33,368 nucleotides of DNA from Glaciozyma antarctica PI12 (Eukaryota > Basidiomycota > Microbotryomycetes > Kriegeriales > Camptobasidiaceae), in NCBI GenBank assembly GCA_002917775.1, contig KZ627147.1, positions 1 to 33,368 on the forward strand, read 5' to 3'. The position numbers and the translations under genes are program-made. Position 1 is the stretch's first letter. Each line of letters opens with the position of its first letter. This document shows positions 6,603 through 17,545 of the stretch, piece by piece. The notes under the pieces are model-generated. The model was not told the origin of the DNA, made no database searches, and saw nothing but the letters and a program-made list of their open reading frames with translations.

Positions 6603-8870
6603 ATGTCAAAGCCCCTTACGACCGCTCGCCTCCTCCTCGCGAGCTCACGAACGACCACCTCGGCCTCGACGAGCGGAAAGGGCAAATTTGCCGAACGGTG
6701 CCTTGGTGAGGCGAGTAGGGGACGCGCGGTGGGAACTGGTGAGTTGCGTGTGGATGGTGTGGATGGTGCGGCGCTGGGCGTGGGGTGGGAGGAGGGCGGG
6801 GGAGAGGAGCGGGAGAAGCAGGAGCTCCCTTTGAGGAGGGTCGGGCGACTTGCTCCAGTTCTCGAAGGTTGAGCGCGTTGGAGGGGGCGCCGAGGAGCTG
6901 ATTGGGAACGAAAGGTGGAGATGTCAATCGTAGAGAGGGACGAGCGGAGGAGGAACGCAGCATGCTTGCTGTGCGAATCCCTGCTCATCGTCCGCTCCTC
7001 CGTTCCATCTCGTCCGTCCAGGCCACACTCAGAGCTGGCCCAGGCCAGGAAGAGTGGAGCTGTAAATTCCAGGATAGCGAAACTTGAGAAGTGGGGCTCC
7101 GTTGCGTGGTGAGCCGCTCCTTGCTCATCTGCAGTCGAACACTTCCAGCTCCTTCGGCTGAGCGATGGTGCAAGGCTCGTAGGGATCGATGGGGACACTG
7201 TGGGGCGGACAGCAGGCTAGGATTCGCCATCTGGGCAGGTCGGAGTCGGCCTTGCCGGAAGGAACGATGTCGCTGCTTTTCGGAGCGAGCAGCAGGATGG
7301 ACCTTTCAACCCGAGGAGTGACGGTCGTATAGCCCCAGCCCCGCGCTTAATCACTCTCTTGCCTGTGGGAGTGGCTTTCGTGGCGTGTGAGGACGAGAGT
7401 CGCCGAAACTGGTCGTTCGCGAGATCACCTCGTCCATTTAGCGCATCCTCACAACCTCACGACCGCTCACTAACTCCTCCACTGTCGCAGCCACCCGATC
7501 TCTCGCCACCGCCTCGACCTCGTCCCCCCGCATTCCCGACGAAGTGCGCCAGTCGTCCACCACCGACCTCGACGTGCCGGCCCTCTCCTCCCACTCCCTC
7601 TCCCTTCTCTACTCCTCCACCGCTCCCCCACCGCCTTCCGCCCTCGCCGCCTTTGCCGAACGACTCTCCCTCTCGACCCGCCCGCCCACCCACTCGCTCT
7701 CCTCCTCCCTCCCCCTCCTCGAGCAAGCTCTCATCCACCCCTCCTTCTGGGCTTCGATCTCCGACCTTCCTCAAGCCAGCGAGACGAACCCTCGGAAGTA
7801 CACCAACTACCACGATCTCCAACCTCTTCACAACGGCTCCCTCGCCGCGCTCGGCAACGCCCTCCTCGGCACTCTGACTTCGGAACTCATTCTCTCCAAC
7901 TTTCCGAATCTACCTACCCGCGTGACGAAAGCCGCGGTGACGATGTACGCCGGGCCCAAGAGTCTCGCACGCGTCGCGAGTGCGTGGGGTGTCGGAGCGA
8001 GTCGGTTGGACATGCGGTTGGTCGGTAGGGAGGACCAGGTCAAGATGAGTGCCAAGGAGCGGGCGTACGGGCATTTGGTGGGCGGTGTGGGACCGGGACG
8101 GAAGGTTGAGAGTGGGGCTGATGGAGCGGCGGGGATGGGACTGGTGAGGTGGAACCGGAGGGTGAGTTTGGCGTTTTCGTCGCGCGAGGAGGTGGCTGAT
8201 GAGCTCGTGTGTAGCCGACTACGCCGCAGGAGGATGCGGTGCTTTTCGAGGATGCCCTGGCGTCCGTCTCGCGCGCTGTGATCGGAGCGATCCACCAAGT
8301 CCACGCACGTCCCTCCCATCCTCGCGCGACACTCACTAACCCTCGATGTTCGCACAGGGCTTCTCCGCCGCCCGTTCCTTCGTGCACGCCCACTTCCTCT
8401 CCCGCCTCATCTCCCCCTCCTCCACCTCCCTCGCCCCTCCCCCCGCCGCCACCGACATCTCCCCCCTTCTCAAATTCATCAACCCCTCCCGCGTCCTCTC
8501 CCTCACCTCCGTGCGCTACGGTCTCCCCGCAACGACCCACCGCCTTCTCAAGGAATCTGGTCGACTAAGTAGCCACCCCACTTTCCTCAGCGGGGTATTC
8601 GCGGGAGAACGCAAGTTGGGAGAAGGGTTTGGGAGCAGTATCAAGATGAGTGAATGGCGCGCGAGCGAGGATGCGCTCCGGAGGTTGTATTTGGGCGGGA
8701 GGGAGAAGGGGGGATTGCCGAGTGATGCGTGGGTGAAGGGGGCGAGCGGGTTTGAGGGGATCAAGGATGGGGAGACTGAGGGTAAGTTTTTGGTTCGGCC
8801 GTTTTGTGCGCTGAGACTGGGCTGATGATTTCTGGTTAATGCAGTGGCGGAAGAGTCGGCGGGGAGATAG
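6603..8870 (+). CDS. MRPL3: Mitochondrial large-subunit ribosomal protein mL44 (MRPL3), RNase III-like fold
   Basis: Component of the mitochondrial ribosome large subunit with a catalytically dead RNase III domain followed by a double-stranded-RNA-binding domain. Inferred exons: 6603-6705, 7491-8161, 8215-8298, 8358-8781, 8845-8870 (435 residues). The N-terminus is rich in R, S, T and A with no acidic residue at first (MSKPLTTARLLLASSRTTTS), as expected of a mitochondrial presequence. The RNase III-like part contains LLEQALIHPSF, LAALGNALLGTLTSELIL and TRVTKAAVTMYAGPKSLARV; the acidic catalytic signature is absent. The C-terminal part has SGVFAGERKLGEGFGSSIKM, typical of the dsRBD end of this family. 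Start ATG sits in a GCGCCATGT context. Odd points: a 785-nt first intron, phase-consistent but long, and a GTCCAC donor at 8299. Start exon less sure than the rest. Confidence 0.88.
6706..7490 (+). other. Long first intron of mL44
   Basis: GTGAGG at 6706 to CTGTCGCAG ending 7490 with a CACTAAC branch-like site at about 7468. Joining leaves ...AERCL-A-TRSLATAS in phase. About 785 nt, against 53-63 nt for the other introns of the gene. Open frames within it look like shadow translations. An alternative is that the true first exon lies closer to 7490 and 6603-6705 is something else. Confidence 0.45.
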
Positions 8871-9620
8871 GAGTAGTGGAGGGAATCAAAAGCAGTCTCG
8901 ACTCGCAATCATCGTAGCGAAGGAGAGGGAAGGCAGGAGAGTGCCGTCTTGCGTCGAGAGCCGTTCGACAGGTGCTTTGCGGATCTATAGCCTGTGCCCT
9001 CCTGCTCCCTCGGTGGTGCGATTCGCACAGGGAGGCAGCTTCGACAAAGGGAAGGACTGCTGGAGGAAGCGTGCGATGGTGCGGTCGCTCTCGCTTCAGC
9101 AACTCTCCTCCTGGCCTTCCTTCGCGCGAGTCTCCGCTTGTAGGAGGTATTTTTGCGAGTCTTCCAGCTCTTCCAAGCCTGCGTGCATCGAGAGAGCGAG
9201 AAGACCAACCCTCAGCAAAACTTGGGCGAGTTTGTCTTCGCACCCCTTTGACCCCGACCAACAACCCGAACTCGCGCCCATCACCAACAAGGCCGGACCC
9301 AGTCGGGAAGACCTAACGAGCAGAACGTAGGACAAGGTGAGTCGCGGAGCTGGCTGTGGCGGGGGTAGGAGCTGTCAGGAGGCCCGTGTTGTTGGGTCGA
9401 GGTGGGAAGGCGTGAGGGGGCAGGTCGCTTCTCCTCGCGCTGCCCCGCAACGGAGGCTACTCGTACTGTGCTGCCCGACAAGCTGGGCAAGCTGCCTGAG
9501 ACGACTCGGGCGAGGGGGGATGGAGCCATGGCCTTTGTGGCGAAGGGGACCGGGCAGAGCTCTCTACGACGGGTGCAGCAGCTAACGAGACGCCTGCCCG
9601 CGCAGACGGAACAGCACAAG
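8871..9620 (+). other. Intergenic stretch with a probable 5'-UTR intron of RPC82
   Basis: About 750 bp between mL44 and RPC82, both on the plus strand. GTGAGT at 9336 and GCGCAG ending 9604, with GCTAACG about 20 nt before the acceptor, define a likely 269-nt intron in the RPC82 leader, only 16 nt before its ATG. No gene is recognised at 8871-9335, which should hold the mL44 terminator and RPC82 promoter. Confidence 0.45.
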
Positions 9621-11828
9621 ATGGCTTCAGATCACACGCGGCTCCTGGAGCACATCGTCTACCAACAATTTGGTTCAGCCGTCGGCGTACGTCCTCCTCG
9701 CGTCCTTCCTACCTCCAACTCGGCTGACCCCCTCCACGCACGCTGCAGGAAGTCGCCTCCCTCCTCCTCAATCGCGGCTCCCTCCCCTTTACCCACCTCC
9801 ACCGCCTCTCCGCCCTCCCTCCTTCCCTCATCCACCAGTCCCTCCTCATCCTCTCCCTCCATTCCCTCCTCTGGCATTCCGAAACCGAGACGGGTGGCAA
9901 GCTCCAAGAGCTCTACGAAATGAACGAAGCGCGTATCGAGCAGCGTATGCGCGTGAGTCGGTTCATGCAGATGATCGAGGAGAAGGAGGGAGGAGGGATC
10001 GAGGGGAAGGCGGCGGGATGGGCGCTCCAGGGACTGTGGACGGGAGGGATGAGGAGGGGACAGGATTTGGTGACTGAGATTGGGGCGAGGATTTGGAGGG
10101 AGGAGCAGAAGAGGAGGGAGAAGGCGGCTGCGACGAAGGGCAAGGGGATTGTGAGGGGAGGGATTGGGAGTCTCGACGAGGGTGAGTTCGCCCCGCGTGT
10201 ACTATGCGAGAAGGCGCTGACGCGGTCCTGTACAGCGGAGGAGCTCGCGCGCGTAGCGGTCGGCAAGGCGTTCCACGAGGGCTTCCTCTCCATCATCACT
10301 CCGGGATCCCAACTCTCGCCCGCCTCGCTCGACATCAAGTGGGAGGAGGAGCTCAAGCTTTCGATCAAGGGTATCGTCGGAGCAAAGGACATCAAGGATA
10401 TCAAGCTGACGCTCGAGCGCAAACGCGAGGAGTGGAAGGAGGAGGAGCGAGAGCGTGCCAAGGGCAAGGTGCGTTCCGCTTTAGTGAGGAGCTGTGCCGC
10501 CATTGCTAACCTGCCATGTACAGACGCTGGACGCTTCTGACGATGAGCCGAAGCGCAAGAAGAGGAAAAAGCAGAAGGCGTACCTGGACGAGGACGAGGA
10601 CGAAGAGGTCGCCCCTGTCATCACTATTCCCGTGCGTTCATGTTCCTGTACACTGGCGCAGCTCCTCCGCTGACTAACGTGTGCTCAGGAGGACGTGTTC
10701 TTCCGCATCAACGCCGAGCGATTCCACATTCGCTGGCGAAGCGAGGTTCGTCTCGCCTCTCCTTTCCAGCCTTCGATCCTCGCTAACGTTCGCTCGACAC
10801 CTCAGCTCATGCGCAAGTTTGCCGAGGAACTCTACAACGTCCACGTCGCGACCGTCTTTGGCATCATCCTCGATCTCGCCGAGAACGACGTCAACGGAAT
10901 GGAGGATAGCGACTCTCGTGCGTCCTCCGCGTCTCCCACCGTGTCTCTCACTGACGCTCCCACTTTTGCGAAGGCACCATCTCGCTCAACGAAATCGTCG
11001 CTCACCTCCGCACCCTCTCCCCCGTCCCCGACCTCTCGACCTGCTTCCCCGACCCTCCACCCGGCGCGACCTGGTCCATCCCGAACGAGCACGGCGCGCT
11101 CGTTTTCGAGATCTGCAACGTCCTCTCCGACTCTGGCGAAGGCCTACGCCAGATGAAGGAGACGAGGCGCGGGCACACGCGTGCGTTCCTCAAGGCTGAG
11201 GGCGTGGGAAGTCCGGCTGGAGCGAGGTGGAGGGTCGATTATGAGGAACTGGGAGCGAAGATGAAGCGTCGTTTGGTCGAGGCGATGATTGAGGATAGGC
11301 TGGGGGAGGACGCAGTGAGGTGTTGGAGGGTCCTCGATGCTCGCGGCAAGCTCGACGAGAAGCACGTACGTCCCTCCCTTCCCTCTCCCCTTCCCCAGCT
11401 AACCCTTCGCACAGCTCGCGCGCCTCGCCTTCCTCTCCGTCAAAGACGCTCGCGAAGTCATCGCTCGCCTCTCGGACGCCTCCCTCATCGCTCCTCAAGA
11501 AGTCCCCCGTTCCGCCGACCGCGCCCCCTCTCGCACTTTCTTCCTCTGGTACGTCGACTACGACAAAGTCGTCTCGGCCCTCCTCGACCACCAGTACAAG
11601 GCTCTCGCGAACCTCCAGGCGCAAAAGGAGTACCAGCTCAAGCTCGCCAAGGTCCTCGTTGAGAAGAGGGATAGGAGCGACGTGAGGGCTGAGCCGGACA
11701 AGTTGCTGTCGAAGAAGGATAAAGAGAACCTTGAGGAGTTGGATAAGGTGATGGAGGCGTTGACGGTGGCGGAGATGAGGATTGATCAGGACGTGTTTGT
11801 GCTGAGGGAGATGGATCCGAATGCGTAG
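9621..11828 (+). CDS. RPC82: RNA polymerase III subunit C82 (RPC3/C82 family)
   Basis: Subunit of the Rpc82-Rpc34-Rpc31 initiation subcomplex of nuclear RNA polymerase III. Eight inferred exons: 9621-9686, 9749-10181, 10236-10468, 10524-10631, 10689-10745, 10806-10917, 10974-11365, 11415-11828 (604 residues, close to the family length). Landmarks: an N-terminal winged helix, SAVGEVASLLLNRGSLPFTH and LPPSLIHQSLLILSLHSLLW; ITIPEDVFFRINAERFHI; then TISLNEIVAHL; and near the C-terminus QEVPRSADRAPSRTFFLWYV, the most diagnostic stretch of the family, followed by a coiled coil and the stop at 11828. A basic-acidic insert (PKRKKRKKQKAYLDEDEDEE) sits between exons 4 and 5 and resembles a nuclear localisation signal. 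All phases agree. One acceptor is AAG (10973). High confidence. Confidence 0.95.
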
Positions 11829-11957
11829 TAGTCGCTTGCAAAGCAGTTCAGCTTGTTCGTATCTCCGCTTGCGTTCGCTCTCCCGTTCGCGCACCGCTCG
11901 GCACGCAACCTCGACCGACTGCAAAAAACGACGACTCGATTCCTCGTAAATACGCCT

Positions 11958-14900
11958 CTACAACTTCGCGACCGCCTTCTTAGGGTGCGCAGCATAGAGC
12001 GCCGCCAGCTGCTTCTTGTAAACTTGCGCCGCGACGTTCCTCTTGCACTTGAACGTCGGCGTAAGGAGATCGTTCTCCTGGGTAAACTGATCCATCGTGA
12101 TGAAGATGTCCTTGCCAATCTTCTCGTACCTACTTCTTCGTCAGCTACGACCGCGGAAGGGAGGGAGAGAGGAACGGACCCGAGGAGACGAGCCTTCTGA
12201 GCGTAGGGGGCAAGCTCGTCGGCGACGGCTTGGATGACCTTCGCGTCCTTGGCGGCGGCTTCGAGAGCGGCGAGATCGGTAGGAGCGATAGAGGTACCGA
12301 GGGTCTTGTTTGCGAGGTCTGCGTGGGGAGCGTTAGCTTTCGCAGAGTGAGGAGGAGAGGAGAGGACGTACTGGAGAAGTGGATAGGGTCAGGAATGACG
12401 ATAGCGACGACGTGATCCTCAAGCGAATCGGCATGAACATAGATCTGCGCCAAGAGCGGGCAAAGCGTGTAGACATTCTCGACCTGCTTCCCATCAGCCG
12501 TCGCCCTTCCCAAATCACGAACGCAAGAGATGCACCTTCTCCAACGCAACGTACTCTCCCTGCGAGAGTTTGACGAGGTTCTTGATGCGGTCAATAATCT
12601 TGAATCGACCGATGGCGTCGACCGAGGCGATATCCCCACTGTGGAGCCATCCGTCCGAATCGATCGTCTCGGCCGTCTTGACCTCGTCCTTGTAGTCTTT
12701 GTCGTGTCAAACTTCGATTAGCCTTGCGCCGCGGGTGGTGGAGAGAGGGAGGACGAACAGGCGGGGATGACGTTGAGGCCGCGAGTGCACATCTCTCCGC
12801 GAGGGACGGGCTTGTCGGTGCTGAAGTATCCCATCTGCGAGACGCGTGTAGTCAGCGAGCAGCGCGCGATGGGGAGTGGTGAATGAGTGGGAGGAGGAAT
12901 GAGGAGGAGGAGGAGGACAATAGGAGAGGAGGGGGGAAGAACGTACCTCGGGAACATCAACGAGCTTGACCTCGACCCCAGCAGTCGGAGGCCCAACGCT
13001 CCCATCGGGCGCATGGTCCCCATCCACGCACTTGACCGCCGTTCCCGCATTCTCCGTCTGCCCATATCCCTCATTCACCTCGCTACGTCCTCATTAACTC
13101 CTGCGAGAGAGGGGGGAGAGAGGGGACGAACCAGGAGAAAGCGACTTTGAGGAAATCGAGGACGTCGGGGTTGATAGGCGCTGAGCCTGATCCAATCATC
13201 TTGACGTTGCCACCGAGGGCCATACGGATCTACACCTCATCAGCTCCACTCCGCAAGCAAGAACGAAAGCAAGCGCACCTTCTTGAAGACGACACGATCC
13301 CAGAACGCATGCTCAAACGTCCCCTTGTGCTTCAAGTTCCACAGCTTATCCCCAAACGCCTTCCTCGTCAAGACGCCCTTAAAGCCCGGTGCATCGACCG
13401 TTCCAGCCTTGAGCGCCTGATAAATGCGGTTAAGAACGCGAGGAACCGAGACGAAGAAAGTGGGCTTGAGGAGGGCGAGATCCTCGAGGAGGCGGAGGTT
13501 GTCGCCGCATGAGTAGCCGATTCCGGCGCCTGTGGCGAGGCAGACGTCCTCGACGAATCGCTCGTAGATGTGGCTCAGCTGGGACGAAACGTGTTAGATT
13601 CGTTTCGGAGAGGAAGGGGGGAGGGACGAACGGGGAGGTAGGAGAAGAGGACTCCGTCGGCGTGGAAAGCGGATCCGTGGAGGTTCCCGATCGTAGCGGC
13701 GGCGAGGAGCTCGTGAGTGAGGACGGCTCCCTTGGGGTTTCCGGTCGTCTGTGCGCAAAGTTAGCGCTGGAGCGAGGGTGAGAGGGGAGAGGACGTACGC
13801 CCGAGGTGTAGCAGATAGAGGCGATGGACTTGCGGTGAGGAGGGACGTGGGGGAGGAGGTGAGCGGCTCCGAGAGCCTGGACTGCGTGCGACGAGACGGG
13901 GTCAGCTCGTCGTCGCGCTGGAGAGGCAAAACGAACGCACGCTCCTCGATATCGATGACGGTAACTCCACGATCCGTTCCCCAAGCCTTGAGCGCTACCT
14001 CGCTCTTGACACCAGGCTTCGTTCCGCGCGCCTCAATCTCTGCCCACGAGTCGACGCTGACGATAGCCTTGAGAGTCGGGCAGGCAGCGGCGAGGGTGAG
14101 GAGAGCAGGGATGTGGGCGGGAGCGGCGAAGACGACGCGGACTTCCGAGTGGTTGACGCAGAATTCGACGACGTTAGGTCCGAGAGTGTCGTAGAGACTG
14201 ACCATGCGGAGGGAGTAGGCGGAGCAGGCTTGGGACGCCCATTGCCATTCTGTCGTCGGTTCGTTCGTCAGCTTCTGCTCGCTCGTACGGGAGGAGGAAG
14301 GAACGCACCAGGTCGGTTCGTAGACCAGATCCCAACAGCCCAGTCCGTAGCTCCTGCACTTCCAACAAGTCCCTGCTTTTGGAGCTCCGCCAATCCACTC
14401 CCAATGAGGGTCCTCCTCTCATCAACCTTCTTGTACGACTCCCACACGAACGTAGTATCCCAATCGTTCTTCGCCGCGTTCCAAGGACGGTGTCCAAGGC
14501 AGCGGTCGTCGGGGTTGGAAGCGAGACCGGTGTTGAAGACCTCGTAGGCGGTCTTGGGAAATCGAGGGTCGGTATCAGGTCCTGGGAGGTTGGGGAATGC
14601 TGCTGAGACGTAGATTCCCGTCTGTCCTGGCTTCTGGCTACCGGGGATGATCTGCGTGCGTGTTAGCTCGGCGTTCTAGGGCAACGAGTTGAGAAGCCAC
14701 GCCTTTCCCTCTGAGCGTGCGCCGTCCTTCTCTGAACACTCCACCGTCTCCTTCTAGTCTACTCGACTGCCGTATACTCCCCCTCCCCTCCCACAGGCCG
14801 TGCTGTACTCAACCAAGTCCAGCTCCGGTCCGGCACGTGTGACACCGCCGCCCTTCCCTCCTCCCTCCGCGCGCACCCCAGTCTCCCTACGCTCGTCACT

Positions 14901-14981
14901 GGATCGTACAGGACTCACGATGGCCTGCTTATTGATATCGTAGCCGGCGGGGAGAGGGACGGGGAAAGGGTTCGTGGCCAT
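11958..14981 (-). CDS. FAA1: Long-chain fatty-acid--CoA ligase (acyl-CoA synthetase)
   Basis: Activates long-chain fatty acids to acyl-CoA with ATP, for lipid synthesis or beta-oxidation; FAA1/FAA4 family of the ANL superfamily. ATG at 14981 ([20 protein letters not shown]), stop at 11958-11960. About a dozen exons. Landmarks in order: [59 protein letters not shown], the P-loop [100 protein letters not shown] and the C-terminal [19 protein letters not shown]. The first intron (14652-14918) is 267 nt; others are short. The intron in NVIPA/YYKDEV uses GTTCGT...AAG. No targeting signal or C-terminal SKL-like PTS1 (ends AVAKL), so cytosolic, ER or lipid-droplet placement is likelier than peroxisome matrix. 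Confidence 0.95.
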
Positions 14982-17545
14982 CGTTCCTTGGCTGAGCGCG
15001 GTGGTGGTTGAGTTTGAGGGGCGGTTGCTGAGTTGGCTGAAGGAGTTGGCTGAGCTGATGAGCGAGTTCGACTTTGTCTCTTCGAGTCAGCAGGGAGAGC
15101 AAGCTGGAGAAGAGGAACAAATCTGGCTGAGAGAGAGCGGGTCGGCTACTTGTATCTCCCCGGAGTTTAATTTATTATTCTTATACATGTATTCCTTCGC
15201 AAGAGTCTCCTCCTCTCGATTCTTGACGATATCAACGCCGTACCAGCAAATCAACCCAGCGAAACTCGCGCGAGAATACGGGAGAGGACCGAGGAAAATC
15301 TGCGCGAGTGTCGAGTTGATCAGTCCGAGAACGAGGAGAGGACGGCGGTCCGGTGTTGAGGGCTATGGATGGATGCGGAGAACCAGGTGATAAGTGGAAA
15401 CACTGCTGGAGACGAGTTCTTCTCACCAGGCGCCTTTTCCGACGACACGCTGGAAACGACGTTCTGGAGAGCACATCGTCGCTGCCGGCAGCCTTCCACG
15501 CAGTCTCGACGTTCTCGTTCTCGAAAACGAGCAAAGCGAGAGGGAGAAGCTAGACGAGGAGCACGGACCCGACCAAAATCCCACAGAGCCGAACTCACGC
15601 CAGCACATTTGCGCGCGCGTCCTGCGCTGTTTTTGACTCGAGGATCCGAGCCCCGCTGCGATGAGAAGACGCCACCTTGCCTACAGAGCGCCCGAAAGCA
15701 CCCTCGCCTGAGAAATAGCAGCTGCGGGAGATTGCCTCCAATGAGGCGGCTATAGCGGGAAAGCTGTTCATCGCTCGCATCCGAGTTACGCGAAAGCTCC
15801 TGGGTCTTGCGACATCCAGCACGGTATAGGACAAGCAGTCTGAACTCCTCATCCCGTTCATCAAGCAGCCCGTCCAGGTACAAGGCTGGAGTTTCCGCTG
15901 GAGCGCAAGGGGACGCAGCTGCTGATTCCTCTCCACTCCCACTCCGGTGGCGCAATGGGAAGCGCGAGCACCTTTCGCATCAGCGCATCAGCGACGAGAC
16001 GCGTTCCCCCCCTCATACGGTAGATACAGCGATCTCGCACGAGCGCAGGGCGGATCGAGCTATCTCTGCCTTCCCACCGGCCCACGATGAGCAAAAGGAG
16101 CCTGCGCATGAGGACGAGCTCGATCGTGCTGCGATAAATTTCGCGGACGACGAGCTCGAAGCCGGGCGAGTTCCTGTTGCTCGTTGTTCAAAGTAGCGAT
16201 GCTCTTGCCAGCTCGTTTCCCATGTTGATCCCGCAAGATGTCAAGCTGTGGCGGGCGTTATGCCATTCAAGCGCGCGGAGTATGCGATCGTCACCAGCGC
16301 CAGGCTGGGTCTCCGCTCGCAAGAAGGAAGGCGGTAGCTGCTGTGCCTTTTGATGCCCGTTCCGAGTGGCCAGAGAGGGCCTCGATAAAATGCCCCACCT
16401 CAGCGAGGAGCAATTTCCCACCGCGAGGATGGGAATCGCGCACTCGCAGGAGCTCGGAGGAACTGACTGGACCGAGCCTCCTTCCTCCCAATCCCATCCC
16501 ATGCAGATGCAGCAGCAAGAAGCCACCGTTCCGTACGCGCAGGACCTCTTGAGAAAGTCCTCAAGTCGGTCGAACGCGAAGCGAGCTCACCTCGTCCTGC
16601 ATCACCGCGGCACTGCCTCGACTCCAGTAGCTCCCTCACCGCCCACGACGCAAATCATCCTCGCTCTCTCCTTCGCTCCGTCGCTCCGCCCTCTCCAGCA
16701 AGTCGGTCCTCCTCTCCAGCACCAGCAACCGACGTCGGACTCACCTCGGACTCTCCTCGAGCTCCTCCGCTCGCTCGCTACCTTCGACTGGGGTGGCCTC
16801 GTGCTTAGGGTTATGTAGAACAGAGGGGTAGAGTCTGAGGGGATCTCAGAGGTCGCGTTCGAGTTGGAAGAGCGAGAGAGGGAGCGAAGGCCTGAGCGGG
16901 AATATTGCGATTTAAACAGCTCTCGAACCGCCTCGGTACGCCCGTTCCTCCTGCCCGCCTCCTCCACTTCGTTTCTAATATAAGAGGGTCAGACGCGGCT
17001 GGACGAGGCTCGAGAGTTCCAGCGCGTCGATTGCGAAGGAACGCTTCGGGAGCGAGCAGCGGTGCGAAGTCGGCACTGCGGCACGCGCCGATGAGTGCTT
17101 CCTCTTCATCGATTCAAGCCGGAGCAGCCTGAGAGGCGTAAACAGAGGCAAGACAAACACTTTGCTAGCCCCACGCTGTTTTTGACGAACGGCACGCAAG
17201 CCAGCGACGAGGTATACCCTGATCATAGCCAACATCTCGCTCGTCACCCATCGCTTTCAGCCTGCGCTATTCGCCGGTCGACGCCCTGGTTTGCTAGGTC
17301 GGAAGTTCTGTGATTTGCAGGAGTTTACTCTCGAACATGTACGCACGCACGTGCTGACGTTCTTTCGCGCAGGGAAACCGAGACGCCCGGTGAGAGCGAG
17401 ACGCCTGAACCAGCCGAGCAGCTCTGAAGGAGCAGAAGGAATGAAACAGTATCACCCAGCGCAGAGGTACAAGCGCCGAGCGCGATACTTTCCAACCTGA
17501 AACTTCCTGTAAACGAGTGTCGATAAACTCCCTCCCAAGCGCCTC
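14982..17545. other. 2.5-kb stretch without a recognised gene
   Basis: Lies between the start of the acyl-CoA synthetase gene (minus) and the 3' end of the PIN4-like gene (minus). Near 15165-15200 is an AT-rich island (TTTAATTTATTATTCTTATA), conspicuous in this GC-rich sequence and well placed as promoter of the synthetase gene. Several short open frames look partly protein-like (for example 16100-16190 plus, 16366-16818 plus and 16900-17100 minus) but none belongs to a family I know, and I could not join them with consistent splice phases. A TTAGGGTTA (16806-16814) is the only telomere-like word. A small unrecognised gene, a decayed gene or a non-coding RNA are all possible. Confidence 0.4.
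16366..16818 (+). CDS. Possible coding ORF or exon, no known family
   Basis: 150-codon frame with ATG at 16366 and TAG at 16816. Composition is Ser/Pro/Gln-rich (HPMQMQQQEATVPYAQDLL in the middle, LQQVGPPLQHQQPTSDSP later), as in disordered parts of regulatory proteins, and it ends RTLLELLRSLATFDWGGLVL. Many codons are the C- or G-ending ones used by neighbours. It has no match I can name and could be chance, given the GC-rich background in which long open frames arise easily. Confidence 0.2.
   Translation: MAREGLDKMPHLSEEQFPTARMGIAHSQELGGTDWTEPPSSQSHPMQMQQQEATVPYAQDLLRKSSSRSNAKRAHLVLHHRGTASTPVAPSPPTTQIILALSFAPSLRPLQQVGPPLQHQQPTSDSPRTLLELLRSLATFDWGGLVLRVM

Noticed and set aside
15320-15955. 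211-codon open frame on the minus strand
   Set aside because: Arg/Ser-rich with no recognisable motif; long stop-free frames are common in this GC-rich background and both strands are open here.
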